From positions 63,612,141 through 63,676,140 of the forward strand of contig NC_092809.1 of assembly GCF_040954645.1 (NCBI RefSeq): a stretch of DNA of 64,000 bases, written 5' to 3'. Shown one piece after another: positions 24,293 through 35,960 of this stretch. Source of the DNA: Diabrotica undecimpunctata. Lineage: Eukaryota > Arthropoda > Insecta > Coleoptera > Chrysomelidae. A program made the position numbers and the translations under genes. Below the pieces are notes generated by a model that worked only from the letters and a program-made list of their open reading frames with translations, searched no databases and was not told the origin of the DNA. Within the stretch, counting starts at the first letter, position 1; the number at the start of each line of letters is the position of its first letter.

Positions 24293-24304
24293 TTACTAAC
24301 ACTC

Positions 24305-26458
24305 TCTTTAAGCTCCCGCACCGTAGACTCTATACCTGGAAATCACCGGTAGACTCACCTGGTAAAATAATCAGAAATCAAATAGATTATATCGCTGCAC
24401 CAATCAGGTTTAGAAACTCCATCAAAGCCGTAAAAACTTACCCGAGTGCGGACGTGCCATCAGACCACAATCCGGTGGTATGTAAGTTTGAAGTAAAGTT
24501 AAAAAAGCCAAATGTAAACAACAGGCCCGAAAGGCTAGATATAAGGAAGCTTTCCAACAATAATATTAAACAACAGATGCTGGAGAATTTAAATACCGAA
24601 ACATCAAAAATCCTTAAAAATAACAATGAACCGCTGGAAAAGTGGAGTGAAATTAAAGAAGAGATTAGGACTTCAAGCACTAAGTTTTTTCCACCTGATA
24701 AGAGAAAAAAGAAGACTGGATGATTGCAGAAATCCTTGACATGATGGAAGAGAGACGGATATATAAAACTAAAGATACTGCCAAATACCGTGAAACCCAT
24801 AGACGAATAAGAGCTGAGATAAAAAAGAACTAAAGAGAAATGGTTCTCGGAGAGATGCGAAGAAATAGAACAGTGCGAAAAAGTATACGACTATCACAAT
24901 ATGCATAAGAAGATAAAGGAACTCACAACAAAGAAAAGCTACAATATATTATCGAAAGGGCTGTGAGACGATAATGGAAATCTACAACTAGACCCCGACA
25001 AAATAGTTAGAATCTGGGAAACTTATGTGGAACAACTGTTTAATGATGACCGTCCTAGTGGGTATACAGTGAGCAATGATGATACTGGCCCTTCTATTCT
25101 AAAATGAGAAGTGGAGAATGCTATAAAGGGTCTTAAAAATAACAAAAGACTAGGCAACGATAACGTATACGGGGAAGTATTGAAAATGCTGTGCGAAACA
25201 AACAGTCAATTTCTAGACTCACTCGTCAGACTCTTTAACAATATTTATAACAGCGGGGAGTTTCCTGAAGACTTAATTCTCTTGGGACAAGAGAAGCACT
25301 TTTTAGTCTACGGGTACTCATCCAGCGCTGCAGAGATATGAACAAAGACGTGTACATATGCTTTATAGACTACGCAAAAGCATTCGATAACGTAAAGCAC
25401 GAAAAGATAATTGAAGTTCTTCATAAGATCGGAGTCGACTACAGAGATATTCGAACAATAGCGAGTCTCTATTGGGGTCAAACAGCTAAAGTGAAAGTAG
25501 GATCTACATTGACCAATAAAATTGAGATCAAGAAAGGGGTACAACAGGGCTGTATCTTGTCTCCTATTCTCTTTAATATATACTCAGAAGAAGTATTTAA
25601 GACAGCGCTGGAGGAAAGCACAGAAGGTATAAAGATAAATGGAGAAATAATTAATAACATAAGGTATGCTGATGACACTGTGATTCTAGCATGGAGGAAC
25701 TGAGTTGCCTAATGAGTAAGATACAAAAAACAAGTGCACAATACGGACTCAGATTAAATATCACAAAAACCAAATGTATGTTAGTAAGCAAAACCCAACA
25801 ACCACCACAGGAACTGATATTAGACAATGAAAGAATTGAACACGTGGATTCGTACATCTACTTGGGAACAACAGTTAACTCAAATTGGGATCAAGCGAAG
25901 GAAATACGTATAAGAGTAGAAAAGGCAAGATCATCGTTCACTAGCATGAAGCAAATTTTCACCTCTAAAAGCCTCACCCTACCTCTCAAAATCCGACTTC
26001 TGAAATGTTATGTATTCCCGGTTTTGTTATATGGAATGGAGGCGTGGACAATGACCGCAACATTGATGAAAAAAGTAGAGGCCTTCGAAATGTGGGCTTA
26101 CCGACGTATATTACGTATATCCTGGACTGAGCACGTGACCAACGAAGAGGTACTACGCCGGATAGGTAAAGAGAGAGAGGTAAGAATAAGTATAAAGAAA
26201 AGAAAGTTGGAATAGTTGGGTCACGTTATGAGACATAATAAATATAGAGTACTACAGCTGATCGTTCAAGGGAAAATAGACAGCAGAAGGGGTCCAGGGA
26301 GGAGAAGACACTCGTGGCTCCAAAACTTGCGGCTATGGTTCGGATTGTCATCTGCTGAACTATTCAGATCTGCCGTAAACAAAGTCAGAATAGCCATATT
26401 GATTGCCAACGTTCGGAACGGACAAGGCACACGAAGAAGAACCACTTCGAAGTTGTGA
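24305..26458 (+). pseudogene. LINE D: endonuclease end, RT and C-terminal domain
   Basis: Begins with RRLYTWKSP and RNQIDYIAAPIRFRNSI...SDHNPVV (endonuclease end). It continues through the linker (DMMEERR, DYHNMHKKIKELTTKK) to the RT with CFIDYAKAFDNVKHEKI (25358), GVQQGCILSPILFNIYSEE and IRYADDTVILA (25660-25690), then the tail RRGPGRRRHSWLQNLR.WFG and ANVRNGQGT. A deletion near 25275-25300 and several stops and frameshifts break it. It shares long near-identical stretches with LINE E (36966-38862), so both come from one recently active family. Confidence 0.9.
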
Positions 26459-27290
26459 TCATTTATAGTAATGTTTTGCCATATTCGCCGTCGTTCTTGT
26501 TTTGAGACGACTATGTATTTTGTTTTGCCTTCATTTATTTTTAGACCGATGTTTAATGCAGCTTCTTCAAAGCTCGAGAAAATATCCTTAATTTCTAATG
26601 TTGATTGTGCTACTGGATTTTTGGATATATTTTTCGCATGACATATTCTAAGGCCAGGTTAAACAACAATGGGGATAACGGATCTCCCTGTCTTAGTCCA
26701 GAATTTACGCAGAAAGCATTTGATATTCCTCCCCCTATGCTAACTTGTGCAAAAGAGTTACTTACATACATTTGTGTTACAGCAGCTAGTTGTTTGGGTA
26801 CGCCGAGCTCGATCATTACCTTCCATAATGTTGCACGATTAATTGAATCATAAGCCTGTTTGAAGTCTATAAAAATCTGATGAACGTCGTGATTATATTC
26901 CCAATACTTTTCAAGCATTTGTCTTATTGTAAATATTTGATCAATAGTCGATCTGCCAGGCCTGAAACCACACTGGTAGTCACCAACTATTTCTTCGGCG
27001 TATGGTACTAATCTTCTTAATAATATCGAAGCCAATATTTTATATGTAGTGTTGATTAGTGGGATTCCTCTGTAATTCATGCATGATTCCTTTTTTCCTT
27101 TCTTGTGTATTGGTACAATAATACTACCACACCATTCTTTCGGCATTATTTCTTGTTGCCAGGCCATTTCTATTAATTGATGGATTTTACTTATGAGTTC
27201 ATAACCGCCTGTTTTGATTAGCTCGGCATCAATATTGTCGAGACCAGCGGATTTATCGTTTTTAAGCGTTTTTATGGCATGCGTAATTTA
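26459..27290 (-). pseudogene. LINE F: RT domain, long open frame
   Basis: Minus frame from about 27285: LKNDKSAGLDNI.AELIK, MPKEWCGSIIVPIHKKGKK, YQCGFRPGRSTIDQIFTIRQ, HQIFIDFKQAYDSI and SGLRQGDPLSPLLFNLALEYVMRKI, stopping at 26610, before the YADD block. The following sequence to 26459 still shows LINE-like text (AALNIGLKINEGKTKY, RRIWQNITI). Truncated at both ends, with its 5' side meeting LINE G. Confidence 0.85.
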
Positions 27291-27415
27291 TGAAAAAAAT
27301 TTTTTACAAGAAAAATATGCAAACGGGTTTAGAAAAAATGTTAACAATCGATTTACCAAGAATCTGTGCGTCGTAGAAAAAAATATTTTAAATAAAAAAT
27401 GTAGATGAAATAGAA
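27291..27415. other. Junction sequence between LINE F and LINE G
   Basis: Short AT-rich stretch without coding features. AATGTAGATGAAA near 27398 recurs at 28880, where it begins another repeat, so a small shared element may sit here. Confidence 0.35.
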
Positions 27416-28865
27416 ATAGAAAGAAATAGAAATAACAGATAAGGAAATGAGAACGGCCATAAAAGCAATCAAATATAAGAAAGCACCGGGACCTCGAGTC
27501 ATCTCACCTGAGCTTATAAAATACGGATCAAAAAAATTACACTGGATGATACAATGGATATTTCAGAAAGCCATAAATGGAGAACAGCTCCCAAAGGAAT
27601 GGACGGCGGCATATATGACATCTATATTTAAGAAAGGAGATAGAAAACGATGCGAAAACTACAGAGGAATAAGCGTAATATCATCAATAGGAAGATTATA
27701 TGGAAAGATACTGCGAGAAAAGATAGAGCAAGCGATAAAAGGCAAAATCGGGGAGGATTAGGCAGGCTTCACGGCAGGAAGATCATGCATAGACCACATA
27801 TACACACTGGAACAACTGTTGGAAAAGAAAAAAGCAAAAAACAGAGATATACACTTGGCATTTGTGGACCTGAGACAGGCGTATGACTCTGTAACAAGGT
27901 CAGAACTATGGGAGGCAATGTACAAATTAGCAATACAGACGGAACTCATAGAAGCTACAAAAGCTCTGTATAGAGAAAATAAAGTGTCCATTAAAATGGG
28001 AACAAGAATCATAGGAGACTTCACCACAACAAAAGGCTCCTGCAGGGTTGTTCCACATCTCCAACCCTATTCAAAATATACTTAGAGAAAGCCTTGACTA
28101 CATGGAAAAGAAAATGCGAAGGCATGTGAGTACCGGTACGGAACGAATACCTATATACGTTAAGTTTTGCAGACGATCAAGTAGTGATTGCACAAGACCA
28201 AGACGACCTCAGCTACATGATGAAGAAACTACAAGAAGAATATACCAAGGCTGGCCTAGATATTAACCTTGCGAAAACAGAGTACCTATCTATAAGTGAA
28301 GAAGACATAGAAGATCTACAGATTGATGACAACGTAACAATCAAATGAAAGGATAAATTTAAATACCTGGGGTTTATAATCACGAAAAAGGCAACAACAG
28401 AGGAAGAAATTACACAAAGATTAGGACAAACAAGAACAGCAATCCGACAACTTAACTCAGTATGGTGAGATAGACACCTAAATATGAAGACAAAAACGCA
28501 GATTTATAAAACATGAGTGCGAAGTATTATGACATATGGGGCTGAAATCCGGATTATAAACAAGAAAAACAGCAACAAAATAGTAGCAACAGAGATGGAA
28601 TGCCTGCGTAGATGCTGCAGAGTAACAAGAATGGATAGGAGAAGTAATGACGAAATAAAGCAAAGAACATCAATAGAAACAGACATATAGACAATAACCG
28701 AATGGAGCCCGATAGGAAGGAGGAAAAGAGGACGACCCCGAAAATCCCGGAGGAACGAAGTAGACGACGCCATGAGTAAGAGATTACTAAACGATGGAGA
28801 ATGGAACAACAGAGAGAGATGAAAACGGTTGAGCGAGGGAAGGCAGTGAATAGTGTAGAATCCCT
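27416..28865 (+). pseudogene. LINE G: RT and C-terminal domain
   Basis: Frames read EMRTAIKAIKYKKAPGP, PKEWTAAYMTSIFKKGDRKRCENYRGISV, AGFTAGRSCIDHIYTLEQLLEK, LAFVDLRQAYDSVTRSELW, then after shifts FADDQVVIAQDQDDLSYMM (28165-28225), FKYLGFIITKKATTEEEI, and RKRGRPRKSRRNEVDDAM (28718-28770). A non-LTR RT of a type distinct from LINEs D-F. Several stops and frame changes make it inactive. Confidence 0.85.
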
Positions 28866-28879
28866 AAATATATATATAT

Positions 28880-28985
28880 AAATGTAGATGAAACAATTTT
28901 TAACCAAAATGGTTTTAGGCACTTTTTGTGAAAAATAAACCGTTCTCTCAAAAATATCGCTTGAAGCGACGCGGCCAAGCGCGCA
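28880..28985 (+). repeat. About 100-bp dispersed repeat, copy 1
   Basis: AATGTAGATGAAACAATTTTTAAC...CACTTTTTGTG...CCGTTCTCTCA is repeated in diverged form at 39143-39245. Non-coding and of unknown origin. Confidence 0.55.
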
Positions 28986-29104
28986 ATCAATATTAAATAA
29001 AATTTGAATAAATTTGATGGTAAAAATTCGATATGTTTTGAGCAGAGTATCCTATCGACAAATATCAAATAGCATTTTAAAGGTGACAAGTGTATATTTC
29101 TCAT

Positions 29105-29500
29105 TATTGGTTTTTGTCGCAATTAAAGTCAGTTTCTATAAAAGTGTTAAATAAATAAACGTTGAGCAATTTTTGACATTTTTTACGATTCTAGAGTCCA
29201 ATATAGTGTATTACTTTTCCATTAACCAGTCTCTATTTAATTTTTATTTTTTGAGTTTAGTCTTCAAAACCATTGGCATGAAATTTCGGTTTTGGCAACA
29301 AATGTGAGACATTTAAAATATGCCTAAAAAAGCCGAATTTAAACTTTCACAATACAATCTTAAACATTTAAAACTACTTTTTTTCGATTTCACAAGTACG
29401 TTGTTATAGAACACATTACTTCTGCTACAACTTGTATCAAATGTCATCTTCGTGGAAGTATTTTCCATGACGTGCAATCGTTCCTTTAGAGACACTGCTT
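29105..29500. repeat. MITE-like element, copy 2
   Basis: Shares CAGTTTCTATAAAAGTGTTAA, GAGCAATTTTTGACATTTTTTACGATTCT, GGCAACAAATGTGAGACATTT and CATGACGTGCAATCGTTC with 22700-23300. The right inverted end is missing or strongly degraded here. Confidence 0.6.
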
Positions 29501-29892
29501 GGGCAAGCACAGTTGTTTAAATAATTAAATATCTTGTATAGTAGTGTCAAACTTCTATTTTAATTCTATGTCCGGCGCTGATATCGAATAAGCACACATA
29601 CTTTTTGATCGATCCTGTCCAATTAGTAAATTTAACTTATAAAAACCAATCATAGAATTCTTACACTACGTTAACATCAAGTATAATAGTGTTAGTTCAG
29701 TGTGTATAGAAAAATATTTACTGTGAGTACATATTTTTCTATTAATACGTAATTCATAACCAAAGAATTTTTTAAAACCATCACTAAATAACACCAGTCA
29801 TTAATCGACACCAGTTTTTTGTCGTTAAAGATAATTACCAAAACCTGAAGCGGAACAGGTCCGTACTTAGGAAAATCAAATGGTGTTGAGAA

Positions 29893-30905
29893 ATGGAATT
29901 TGACGTCACTAATCATAGCGATGAATTATTATCGCAATCCACATCACAAAAACCTTTATCTTACTCAGCTGCAGCCTGCAAACAAAAAGAACCGATCTAT
30001 TCATCCAAGCTACAAGCAATAGTTTTTAATTCTCGCAATGATGTTAAATTAGAAGAATACCTGTTAGCGGTAAACAATACACAAATTCAAGTCCGTAGAC
30101 TAATTACTCCAAGTGAAAGACTCCTAATATACAATGTTTCTCCCACTATCCCACATAAGGTAATAGAAAACGAGCTACTGATATTAGGACTAAAACCAAC
30201 TTCATCAATGTCATTTTTGCGAATAGGAACCAACAATCCTGAATACAAACATATACTCAGTTTCCGTCGACATATTTACGTATCTCCACCCACAGGCCCA
30301 ATTTCCGACTCCATTTTAATAACTTATGAAGATACTAACAATTAAATTTTTTTGACACTAGTCAACTTATGTTTCCTTTGCAAACAACATGGTCATATTT
30401 CTAGTAGTTGCTCAGTAAATGTAAATCACTCAGACAGAGCTGTCCCAACTGCTACACTTTCAAACAGAAACGAATCTACTACAGTGACTTCAACAGAAAC
30501 AACTACTATTACACCTTCAACAACATGCACCTCTACAAACATATCAAATAATTCAACGTCACTAACAAAAATATTATCTATAACCAGCCTAACATCTCTT
30601 GATGCATCAACTACAGATAATACAATGCCAGTAATATCCAAACCAAATATACCCACCTCATCAGCCCTATCATCTCACATAATCATAACTAAGCAGCCTT
30701 CATCTTCCAGCCTAAACAATAATTCTTTCTCGGTTAATGAAAATAAAGAGAATCCAGCACCAAAATTATTTAGCGTATCAACTAGCGTATAATTAAAGAA
30801 TTATTCAATTCCGAAAAGCAAATATTAACTTTTGAGGAAACAGTTGATTTATTTGAAAACACTCATGGAACAAAAGATGTCATCAGCGTTAATATACAGT
30901 TATAA
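29893..30905 (+). pseudogene. I-type LINE ORF1 (Gag-like, CCHC knuckle)
   Basis: ATG 29893 opens a 150-codon frame with LQAIVFNSRNDVKLEEYL, RLLIYNVSPTIPHKVIENEL and FLRIGTNNPEYKHILSFRR. It resembles the ORF1 at 61.9-63.2 kb (QAIIFPALEN, FLKIGTSNPNYIYIFSFTRR). After one stop and a shift comes CFLCKQHGHISSSC, a CCHC knuckle, then a Thr/Ser-rich stretch and FENTHGTKDVISVN, matching the other copy's LENAHGTPDPVSLIN. ORF1 proteins bind the element's RNA. ORF2 is absent, because a 1.3-kb repeat begins at 30915. Confidence 0.75.
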
Positions 30906-30914
30906 ATATACAGT

Positions 30915-32229
30915 TAGCCCAGGGAAATAAGCATTTTTTCATGACACTCGTCCGGCCAGGCAAACGACAGTTGTTTTGAGTAGTATAGACCTCTGTAACA
31001 AAAACCTATATGTTTCCTGCAGTCGATTTTTTGGACTTAATTAGTTATTAACAAATTAAGTCATATAAAAACCTTTAAAATGACGTTTTCGAAATGTTTC
31101 TATCCTTATTTGTCGCTTGGAAAATTGCAAAATAAGTCAAAAATTTCGGTTTTTTATAAATGTTAATAACTTTTTTGAAAATAAACTTATAACATTTATA
31201 TTTCATGGAATGCTGTACCTTCTAGTGCTTAAAATATGGTCAAAATTTCAAAGTGATCAGTCAAATAGTTTAAAAGTTATTTTATTTGTTTATCTCAAAT
31301 TAATTTTTTTTGCAACAATATAAGTCAGAAAATTATATAGTTTTAGTAATTGTAATGATAGTTTCTGAAAGAAGAAGACTTGTTCTTTTATTAACATTAA
31401 AAAAAATTCAGAAAATTAATTTTAAATATTGCAAAATAATTTTGCAAGAACATGTCGCTTTTTTGCTTATAAACAATTAGAATAACTTTTTAACCATTGC
31501 CTGCAAGAATATTATTTATTTATATTTAAAAAGACTGAATTTTTTTACAAATTTAAAAGAAAAAAAATTGTCCTAAAATAATTTGCGACAAAGTTAGAAT
31601 CTTTTTTTATTTCATTCATAGCAGCTTTGTTTATAACAAATAATAAATCTAATTAGCGTTATTTAAAAGACAATACTTTCTAGTTTTAACGTACCAAATT
31701 CTAGAAAGATTGCCCTTCAATAAAATCATCCAAAAAGCTTCAAAATGTGGTCCTTAAAATCGGCTGGCTTCGAAACTCACGGGAGCCGAAGGGAGGGGGA
31801 AAGGAGCTGTTAGCTGTGTCTCTGGTTCTTATTTATGGATTTCGACATTCCTTTTTTTAATTTGTATGTACTGTTTGCGTACATTACGAATATGCATTAA
31901 TTCAACAAATAAATTGTTAAATAAACTATATAATTTGCTTCAATTTTTTTTTTAATTTTTATTGTAATATTTAAGATAATTTTAATTTAAAAACATAATA
32001 ATTTATTTATAAAAGATTTTATGAAAACAACAAATTGTCGTATTCAATTGTTTCTAAAAATAGTATTGCTTTGGAAATATTAATTAAAATAATTTTTCTA
32101 ATGGCTATTCTTTATTATTTTATTATTATTCTTTTTAAGTTAATTAAGAGTTAATCTTAAGAGTTAATTTCATGTTATCGAATGAACTATCCTACAATAA
32201 AGTTGTCCCAAGAATGCAACTCAGTAATG
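30915..32229 (+). repeat. Long-TIR element family, one-ended copy
   Basis: Begins TAGCCCAGGGAAATAAGCA and matches 53497-54898 over its length. The other inverted end found at 55.5-55.9 kb is not present here, and the match ends at CAGTAAT near 32229. A frame at 31117-31323 is repeated at 53788-53994 with many changes and looks non-coding. Confidence 0.75.
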
Positions 32230-32289
32230 TATATACCGATTTTGATATTTGAAATTTAATTTTCTTCAACCTAATTTTTTTTTTTTGAA

Positions 32290-32960
32290 GGATTGAGAGT
32301 ACCAATCAGAACTCTATTTTATGTAATGTGGTTTTGGGCAAGTCAGACGGCAGTTAAAAGTGCCGCAGAAATAATTAATTTGGAAAAACGATCTGTTATA
32401 CAGGTATGTCGGTATTTGAGAGATGTGGTTTCTTGGAAACTTTTACAAGAGGAAGAACCATTTTTATTGGGTAAAATAACAATACAAAATATTAACATTT
32501 AGTTACTTTTCACATTCTTATTATTGCAGGTGGAGAAGGACACACAGTTTAAATTGATGAAAGTGTTGTAACAAAACGAAAATATAACCGTGGTAGAATA
32601 ATTAAAGAACAATGGGTTTTGGGAATGTACGATATAGTTTTAAAAAGGGGGTACATAACATATTTAGAAAGTAGGAAAGGAGAGGTATTAGTGGAGATTA
32701 TTAGAAAAATACGTCCGGGAAGGTAGTGAAATTTGGACAGACCAGTGGAAGGGATATTCCAACTTAAAAAATTTAGGGTATATTCACAAAACTGTGAATC
32801 ACTCTAAATTTTTTAAAGATCCACTAACAGGGGTCTGTACAAATCAGGTAGAAGGGTATTGGTCTCGTCTTAAACAATACCTAAGACGACTTGGAGTGAT
32901 GAGCTCTCCATTTCTACCGGAATACATCGACCAATTTATGTGGGATGCATTATGATAGGT
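32290..32960 (+). pseudogene. Merlin (IS1016/ISXO2-like) transposase remnant
   Basis: The frame LRVPIRTLFYVMWFWASQ, a probable short intron (GTAAAATAAC ... TTGCAG), then GGEGHTV.IDESVVTKRKYNRGRIIKEQWVLG, WTDQWKGYSNL, TVNHSKFFKDPLTG and TNQVEGYWSRLKQYLR is the classic Merlin/IS1595-group pattern. The DDE residues are likely IDES (D), TDQW (D) and the E in VEGYW. An in-frame stop replaces the residue before IDES (TV*IDES), and a frameshift lies near 32720. No TIRs were found. Confidence 0.85.
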
Positions 32961-32992
32961 TTAAGAACATAGTAAATTGCATTAGACAGAAA

Positions 32993-33028
32993 TATATAAT
33001 ATATATATATATATATATATACATATAA

Positions 33029-33082
<54 letters not shown>
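32993..33082. repeat. (AT)n microsatellite
   Basis: About 90 bp of AT repeats with short interruptions, following the Merlin remnant. Confidence 0.95.
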
Positions 33083-33086
<4 letters not shown>

Positions 33087-33099
33087 AAAGTATAGTATT

Positions 33100-33727
33100 G
33101 TATGTTTTTTAGATTAGGTTGAATTAGATTAGTGTAGGTTAGATTGATTTAGTTTTGTAAATTTTCCTTCATGAGCCGCTATATATCCTAGTGACTCCCG
33201 TAGATCCTCGATTAGCCCTGCTCCGTAGGAGCAGTATAGCCACTAATATATTTTATGTTAATTAGTTTTTTTATTTAGGTTGGGTTGGGTTAGTTTAGGT
33301 TGATATAAGTTAGGTTAGGTTTAGGTTGCGTTAAGTTAGGTTTGGTTAGGTTTTCCTTCCTGGACCATGAGATGACCTATCTACGCCCGTAGGCCGTCGG
33401 TTTCTCTTTCTCCGTAGGAGAAAGACACCCACTAATATATTTTCTTTTTAAATAGTATTATTTAGCTTAAGTTAAATGTGGTGTGGTTGGGTTAGGTTAG
33501 GTTGGGCACAAAAAATTGGATTTCTATCTAAGTAATGGTGGTAGGTTTTACCCGGAATGCGGTTAATCCGGCACTACACAGACGCCCGTAGGGCGTCTGG
33601 GTGTCTTGTTCTGTGGTTGCTCTTCAAGCAACCAGAAAAAGATTTCCCCCATCGTCTGTCAGCTATACGTCCAATACGCATACCTTTTTAGGCTATTACT
33701 GGAATTTAGCAATAAGACACAAAAAAA

Positions 33728-33773
<46 letters not shown>

Positions 33774-34050
33774 CTTAAATTAGTTTTGGTTTCTTTTTGC
33801 TTTAGGTTGGGATAAGTTGAATTCACTTCCTGGGGTGTGATATGACCTACCGACGTCCGTAGGAGGTCGGTAGGTCATCTCACACCCCAGGAAGGGAACT
33901 CGTATATTTTTATCTTAATAATATACACCGATTAATATATTTTATCTTAATTAGTTTCGTTTAGTTTAGGATATATTGAGTTCCTTTCCGGGGCTATGAG
34001 ATGACCTACCGACGTTTGTAGATCGCCATCTGTCTGCTAAACATAACAAG
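33100..34050. repeat. Diverged tandem array: TTAGG-like tracts and hairpin modules
   Basis: Four or five irregular modules each combine a T/G-rich tract with TTAGG-like steps (GGTTAGGTTAGGTT near 33310 and 33490), a segment GATGACCTA...CG.CCGTAGG, and CACTAATATATTTT..TTAATTAG. One module holds a near-perfect palindrome at 33829-33892, with about 26-bp arms (CCTGGGGTGTGATATGACC against GGTCATCTCACACCCCAGG). The spacing is uneven (about 190-300 bp). TTAGG is the insect telomere unit, but these tracts are too degenerate and too short to call telomeric. Confidence 0.65.
33731..33769. repeat. (AT)n microsatellite
   Basis: AT tract inside the hairpin-module array. Confidence 0.95.
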
Positions 34051-34257
34051 ACGTTCAATATATTATTTTTAACATTTTCTACGATTTTCCGTATCGACCT
34101 TGCACAGGTAAATTATTAGTCTATTGCATATAGTTCCAATTGTTGTATATTTACCACTGAAGCTAGTATAAAAACGTAAAGTGTTCCTCATTTAAAAATG
34201 AATCGTTAATATATTACCTAATTGTTAATTTTTTTATAATAACACCGCACATTTAAG

Positions 34258-34480
34258 TTCTTTAGTATTGAGAAGAATTACAGGAATTACGCTCGGAGAT
34301 CAAAAGATAAGTGGTGAAATTAGAAGAAAACGTAACGTACAGTGTATAAATAAATGAACACAAAATTGAAAAAAAAAAACATGGAATAACAACATAAGCA
34401 GAATGGAGGAGACCAGTGTCATCAAAATAGCAAGAAATAAGTGGAATGACAGCCTTCCATAGAGGTATTAATCCGCCAAT
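34258..34480 (+). pseudogene. LINE C-terminal fragment
   Basis: Reads VLRRITGITLGDQKISGEIR, RNVQCINK, then NNNISRMEETSVIKIARNKWND. This is the pattern just before the GRPRKRW motif in insect endonuclease-RT LINEs. Short and degraded. Confidence 0.6.
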
Positions 34481-35253
34481 GAACATGCAGAATTGCTTAT
34501 AAAGAGGAATAAGAAGAATTTCAGTTCTTTAAAATATAAGAAACTTAATTTTTTCTTTAAAAATTTTGTTTAATGATTTTAGTAATTTCCAAAATTTGTT
34601 AAATATAATACAGAATTAATTGATAATTTTTATTTTTCATTATTATCTATACCTACTTTCAATAAGCGATGCAGGGCGTATAAACAAAGATAAATTTAAC
34701 AGATGATTGTTAAAGATGTTCCAAATGAGTCTACTCGTTCCGATAAGTAACAGTATAATTGTGACACTTTATTAATTTTTTTATTTTCTCAACTATTAGT
34801 GTTTATTGCATAGTATATAAATTATTTTTATCACTGAATACATAGTAAGTTAAAAAATAATCCGATTCATAAAATTAATGTATATTTTATGCATACATGC
34901 AAGTAACAGTTCTTCAAGAATATTTAAAAACTAACCGAAATGTCCATCTTTATTTCGTTACTGCCGACGTCGTCGGAACTCATACAGGTTCGGACACGAT
35001 TTAATTTCGGTATTATATTTCGGTATTGAAATTTTGTAATTTGAATCGATTTGTTAGTATATTTTTAGTCATCTTGATGGTCAAAGGACAATAAATTATA
35101 TTTATGCTGTTAATGTTGAATTAGCAATTATTTGTTGTGCGATTTAAAACTATTTAAGTATATATTTTTATTTGTATAACGACCCTATCTATACGTGATT
35201 GTGATTACTGTAACAATAACCACGTATTTCAATAACTGATATTGAAACCAAAA
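34481..35253. other. No gene recognised
   Basis: AT-rich intergenic sequence. It may include the left untranslated end of the transposase remnant that follows; no inverted repeat identified. Confidence 0.35.
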
Positions 35254-35802
35254 ATGTCATCCACTGATTCTGCTGATGAATTGGTTAAAAATACATGCAG
35301 TCCTCCTCGAAAACGAAGTAAAAGAAGCCCTCTTAGCGTTAAAGTTAAAGAAATCATTTTAAATGTGAAAGACAAGAAAATCCCGGATTAGTGGTTGAAG
35401 ATATTGTGAAAAAAGTGGCTAATAAAGTTGGAGTTTGTGATAGAAGTGTGTTTAGTGATAAAGGAATACAAAACGAATCATCAATTCGTTGGACTAAAAG
35501 TATGTCTGACCCGGAAAAAGAAGTTTAACAAAATTGATGATTTTGTCAAAAATGCCATTAGAAGACTAGTTCATAATTTTTTTATGAGCAACGAAATACC
35601 CACCGTTGATAAGGTTTTATGGAAAGTAAACTATGACTCTGATTTGCCAAATTTTTCGAAAACCACATTTTACCGAATATTGAAAAACTTAATTTTCAAT
35701 ACAAACGTAGGGGAAGAAACGCTCTTTTACTAGATAGAGACGACATTGTGATGTCGCGAAGAGAATATCTTCAAAAGATAAGAGCTTATAGACTTTATGT
35801 TT
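35254..35802 (+). pseudogene. Transposase N-terminal (HTH) half, Tc1/mariner-related family
   Basis: ATG 35254 (MSSTDSADELV), a basic segment RKRSKRSPLSVKVKEIILNV, then after stops and shifts KFNKIDDFVKNAIRRLVHNFF, EIPTVDKVLWKVN, DLPNFSKTTFYRILKNL, and in another frame LLLDRDDIVMSRREYLQKIRAYR. Insect proteins with this order continue with a YLDETW catalytic block. Here it breaks off at about 35802, just before that block, so the copy lacks the catalytic domain. Family placement is from memory. Confidence 0.6.
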
Positions 35803-35914
35803 TGTTCTGATGACATATTTATAGTACCTACATATGCATTCCCCAAAATTTTCAGATTTAGATAATTTAACAGTAACGAGTCACGACATATTAATAATTA
35901 TATAATTATATATA

Positions 35915-35960
<46 letters not shown>

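Noticed and set aside
28504..29122. Overlapping minus-strand frames with membrane-like composition
   Set aside because: Antisense shadows of LINE G, whose sense text (RKRGRPRK etc.) explains the sequence.
30426..30656. Minus-strand valine-rich frame
   Set aside because: Antisense of the Thr/Ser-rich part of the I-type ORF1.
31117..31323. 68-codon frame repeated at 53788-53994 as a conserved small gene
   Set aside because: It lies in the long-TIR repeat, and the changes between copies are scattered with no coding pattern evident; best read as repeat sequence.
33300..33510. Interstitial telomere tract
   Set aside because: TTAGG steps are mixed with TTGGG, TTTAGG and other variants, short, and embedded in a module array; not telomeric by sequence alone.
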